Shown: piece by piece, positions 6,184 through 8,008 of the stretch
Layout: each line of letters starts with the position of its first letter
Position numbering within the stretch: the stretch's first letter is position 1
Assembly: GCA_023150055.1 (NCBI GenBank)
Contig: JAKLLP010000090.1
Coordinates: 1 to 8,008, forward strand
Direction: 5' to 3'
Source of the DNA: Gammaproteobacteria bacterium
Lineage (GTDB): Bacteria; Pseudomonadota; Gammaproteobacteria; Steroidobacterales; GCA-2729495
Length of the DNA stretch: 8,008 bases
The notes under the pieces: model-generated
The model's database searches: none
What the model was told of the DNA's origin: nothing
What the model saw: the letters and a program-made list of their open reading frames with translations, nothing else
Translations under genes and position numbers: made by a program

Positions 6184-7439
6184 AGCGCTCCTTGCTCGGA
6201 CTGATCGCTCGGCAATCTGCGCAGGTCGAGCGTGCGCAACTCCGGCAGCGGCCTGTGATCGGCATCGAGCACCAGCATCACCTTCGGGCGCAGGCGGCGA
6301 ACCCGGTTCTGCTCCACGACGATACCGACTTCACCGGTGTTCATTTCCACGACGCTGCCGGTCGGGAACATTCCGAGCGCCTGCACGAACTGCTCGACCA
6401 TCTCCTTCTGGAACTTCACGCCCGCCATGGCGTTGAGTTCGCGAATGGCGTCGTAGGGCGAGCGTGCCGGGGCCCAGGGCCGGTGGCTGGTCATCGCGTC
6501 GTAGCAGTCGACCAGCCCGCCGATGCGGGCAAAGACCGGTATGTCCGTCCCTTTCAGTCCTTTCGGGTAGCCCGAACCGTCGTGGCGCTCGTGGTGGCCC
6601 TCGATCATGGCCAGCACGTCGGCATTGACCCCTGGCGTGAGGCGGACCATGTCGAGCCCGTAGGAGACATGCTTCATCATCCGGAGATACTCGGCGTCAG
6701 TAAGCTTGCCGGCGCGGCCGACCACCTCTTCGGGCACTTTCGCCTTGCCGATGTCGAGCAGCATGCCACCCATGGCGAGCGTATCGAGCCCCTGCCGGTC
6801 GAAACCGAGATGCCGCCCGAGGATTACCGCCCAGACGGACGTCGCAATCGAGTGATGGTAGGCATACTCATCGCGCTTGCGCAGGTACACCAGCCACGCC
6901 ATCGCGTCCTGGTTGCGCAGGATGCTGTCGATCATGGGCCGCACCGCCGCCTGCACCCTTTCGACATCGACACCCGCGCCCTTGCGGACGTGGACCAGCA
7001 CCTCCTGCATGGTCACGACCGCCGCGTCGTAGCTGCGAATGGACTGCGGGGCTTCCGCGCGGGTGGATACCGTGTTGTTGTATTCGCGCTGGCCGTTGAA
7101 GCGCCCGGCGACCTTGCCGGTCGGATCGAGCCGGGTGACGACACGCATCATCCGGCTGGCCAGACTCATCGTGCCGCAGCGCCCGTCGGTGCCGCGGATC
7201 TCGTGGTGATCGGCGCCGTTCTGCAGCGCCCGCAGTACCTGCTCCTTCGGCAGGTTGCTGCGTGTCACGTCGATGTAAACATGCTTGCAGAACTGGCGCA
7301 GCAGTTTCAGTTCATTGTCTTCGCGGATTTCGAAGCCCTGGAACAGGAACGGCGTCTCGAGCCACGGACGGTCGAGCTGCGCGACGTACATGCCGCGCTC
7401 GAGGTTGGCGGTATTGATCTTGCTACGCTTGAACTGCAA
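6117..7439 (-). CDS. DUF3391 / HD-GYP domain protein with altered HD motif, c-di-GMP signalling
   Basis: HD-GYP proteins hydrolyse cyclic-di-GMP to pGpG or GMP at a metal centre. Numbered from the proposed TTG start (440 residues), the DUF3391 domain covers about 3-75 (KINTANLERGMYVAQLDRPW, then TPFLFQGFEI), followed by a linker. The HD-GYP domain covers about 185-340. Metal ligands seen are Glu191 and His195, Asp229, His257, His282/His283 and Asp311, and the HHERHDGSGYP signature is intact (282-292). The His expected before Asp229 is Leu228 (LLDIGK instead of HDIGK). A C-terminal extension (353-440) is usual in this subfamily. The frame stays open to a GTG at 7553, but the extra 38 residues do not look like DUF3391 and that start has no ribosome binding site. 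The TTG at 7439 has GGTGG 8 bases ahead, and GTG at 7451 is another option. It is the first gene of a pair with the EAL protein. Confidence 0.9.
   Translation of the reverse strand: MQFKRSKINTANLERGMYVAQLDRPWLETPFLFQGFEIREDNELKLLRQFCKHVYIDVTRSNLPKEQVLRALQNGADHHEIRGTDGRCGTMSLASRMMRVVTRLDPTGKVAGRFNGQREYNNTVSTRAEAPQSIRSYDAAVVTMQEVLVHVRKGAGVDVERVQAAVRPMIDSILRNQDAMAWLVYLRKRDEYAYHHSIATSVWAVILGRHLGFDRQGLDTLAMGGMLLDIGKAKVPEEVVGRAGKLTDAEYLRMMKHVSYGLDMVRLTPGVNADVLAMIEGHHERHDGSGYPKGLKGTDIPVFARIGGLVDCYDAMTSHRPWAPARSPYDAIRELNAMAGVKFQKEMVEQFVQALGMFPTGSVVEMNTGEVGIVVEQNRVRRLRPKVMLVLDADHRPLPELRTLDLRRLPSDQSEQGALWIVRGHETGAFGLDPKKYFIG
6188..6193 (-). promoter_or_regulatory. Ribosome binding site inside the HD-GYP gene that sets the EAL gene start
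   Basis: The minus strand carries AAGGAG four bases ahead of the ATG at 6183-6181, within the last codons of the HD-GYP gene. It is the strongest Shine-Dalgarno match among the genes here. It supports a 67-base overlap and coupled translation of the two signalling proteins, although the spacing is slightly short. Confidence 0.5.
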
Positions 7440-7477
7440 CGCAGTACCCACCGGGATCGGAGGAAATCCGTCCGGGG

Positions 7478-7484
7478 CATAATA
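7478..7484. promoter_or_regulatory. AT-rich -10-like patch in the divergent gap (HD-GYP and/or lipoprotein promoter)
   Basis: This is the only AT-rich spot between the two divergent genes. On the minus strand it reads TATTAT (7484-7479), giving a start near 7472 and a leader of about 33 bases to the TTG at 7439. That agrees with the shortened HD-GYP start and argues against the GTG at 7553, which would lie upstream of it. On the plus strand it reads CATAAT (7478-7483) and could serve the lipoprotein with a leader of about 145 bases. No convincing -35 box is seen in either direction. The rest of the gap (7440-7634) shows nothing else I can support. Confidence 0.3.
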
Positions 7485-7634
7485 TCGGCGGGGTATCCGG
7501 CCGCCGTGGATCGGTTCACATTCCGCCCGGTGGAGCGCCCCGTGGTTGCGCACGCAGCGGACGCACCGTGACGCGGGTCAACCTTTCCGGGCGGCCTGAG
7601 GTAGTGTCCTGTTCCGCAAAGCATGGAAACACTC

Positions 7635-7988
7635 ATGATGCGTAACGCCCTCTCCTGCCTCGCCGCCTTGTTGCTCGCGGCCTGCTCGGGCACCAGCGGC
7701 CCGATCATCGACACCAAGGGCGTCGACATGACGCAGTATCGCCAGGATCTCGCCGAGTGCGAGAGCTATGCCACGCAGGTTTCCACTGGCAGCGCGGTCG
7801 GCAAGGGCGCGGTCGGCGGCGCCGCGGTGGGCGCTGCCGTCGGCGCCATCGCCGGCGGAGACGCCGCCAAGGGCGCCGGCATCGGCGCGGTCACCGGCGG
7901 TGCCCAGTCCGCCCGCATCTCCGACCGGGAAAAGGCCGACGTGGTGCGTAACTGCCTGCGCGGCCGCGGCTACCGGGTGCTCAATTGA
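7635..7988 (+). CDS. Small glycine-zipper outer-membrane lipoprotein
   Basis: The product is a short secreted lipoprotein of unknown precise role (117 residues from the chosen start). It has a signal peptide with Arg near the N-terminus, a hydrophobic core and the lipobox LAAC, giving lipidated Cys17. The next residue is Ser, which by the Asp+2 rule predicts transfer to the outer membrane. Residues about 52-89 form a glycine-zipper segment with repeated GxxxG spacing (GAVGGAAVGAAVGAIAGG), likely to insert in or pack against membrane. Cys42 and Cys107 flank it and could form a disulfide. The end CLRGRGYRVLN resembles the conserved tail of glycine-zipper family proteins as I recall them. The start at 7635 has GGAA six bases ahead. 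ATG at 7623 is in frame but lacks a ribosome binding site, and ATG at 7638 is also possible. The stop overlaps the probable start of the next gene. Confidence 0.85.
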   Translation: MMRNALSCLAALLLAACSGTSGPIIDTKGVDMTQYRQDLAECESYATQVSTGSAVGKGAVGGAAVGAAVGAIAGGDAAKGAGIGAVTGGAQSARISDREKADVVRNCLRGRGYRVLN

Positions 7989-8008
7989 TCTCGCGGCGCG
8001 ACCTGCTC
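7985..8008 (+). CDS. Start of a probable Tat-exported protein (runs off the right edge)
   Basis: A TTG at 7985 shares four bases (TTGA) with the stop of the lipoprotein gene and opens a frame to the window edge, reading M-I-S-R-R-D-L-L. SRRDLL matches the twin-arginine signal consensus (S/T-R-R-x-F/L-L), found at the very N-terminus of proteins exported folded, often with cofactors. The overlap implies translational coupling with the lipoprotein gene. Only eight codons are visible, so the protein type is unknown. A start further downstream, or a chance match, remains possible. Confidence 0.45.

Noticed and set aside
4711..6204. Plus-strand open frame of 497 codons preceded by GGAGG-like sequences
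   Set aside because: It starts with TTG inside the inverted-repeat loop and is antisense to the EAL gene. Composition is His/Arg/Gly-rich with no recognisable domain.
6192..7571. Plus-strand open frame of 459 codons antisense to the HD-GYP gene
   Set aside because: It has the same shadow composition (His, Arg, Val, Ala) and no motifs; the minus strand carries DUF3391 and HD-GYP signatures in full.
7576..7581. Minus-strand TTGACC as a -35 box for the HD-GYP gene
   Set aside because: The correctly spaced -10 position (about 7553-7558) reads GCTGCG, and the AT-rich -10-like box lies about 90 bases further on.

Overview
The window is GC-rich DNA with dense, mostly minus-strand coding and very short intergenic gaps, and no RNA gene, mobile element or CRISPR array that I can see. 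The DUF3391-HD-GYP architecture, the EAL protein with a decayed GGDEF domain, the MacA/MacB-type export operon and the glycine-zipper lipoprotein suggest a gammaproteobacterium or a close proteobacterial relative. I cannot name the genus.

Layout. (1) Positions 1-418 (+) hold the 3' end of an unidentified membrane protein whose frame runs about 110 bases into the convergent operon. (2) Positions 4568 to 307 (-) hold a compact four-gene export operon: a periplasmic adaptor, an ABC ATPase, and two different MacB/FtsX-type permeases. The gaps are 18, 3 and 2 bases, and a -10 box and ribosome binding site lie just upstream of the GTG start. No outer-membrane channel gene is in view. (3) Positions 4569-4779 hold that promoter and a long-looped inverted repeat. 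(4) Positions 7439 to 4780 (-) hold a two-gene cyclic-di-GMP operon: an HD-GYP protein lacking the His of its HD motif, overlapped by a degenerate-GGDEF/EAL protein whose EAL site looks intact. (5) Positions 7440-7634 form a divergent regulatory gap. (6) Positions 7635-7988 (+) encode a small glycine-zipper lipoprotein. Its stop codon overlaps the probable TTG start of a further gene, whose first eight codons at the window edge carry a twin-arginine (Tat) motif.

How they work together. The adaptor, ATPase and two permeases should form one MacAB-like machine that uses cytoplasmic ATP to move a substrate from periplasm or inner membrane to the outside through a TolC-like partner; the substrate cannot be read from sequence. 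The HD-GYP and EAL proteins are both of c-di-GMP phosphodiesterase type, so this pair probably lowers c-di-GMP or senses it. Nothing in the sequence ties the signalling pair to the export operon beyond being neighbours on the same strand. I see no obviously new system. The points most worth a second look are the missing metal-ligand His, the retained I-site in the dead GGDEF domain, the cysteine pair in the adaptor hairpin, and the Tat-type start at the right edge.
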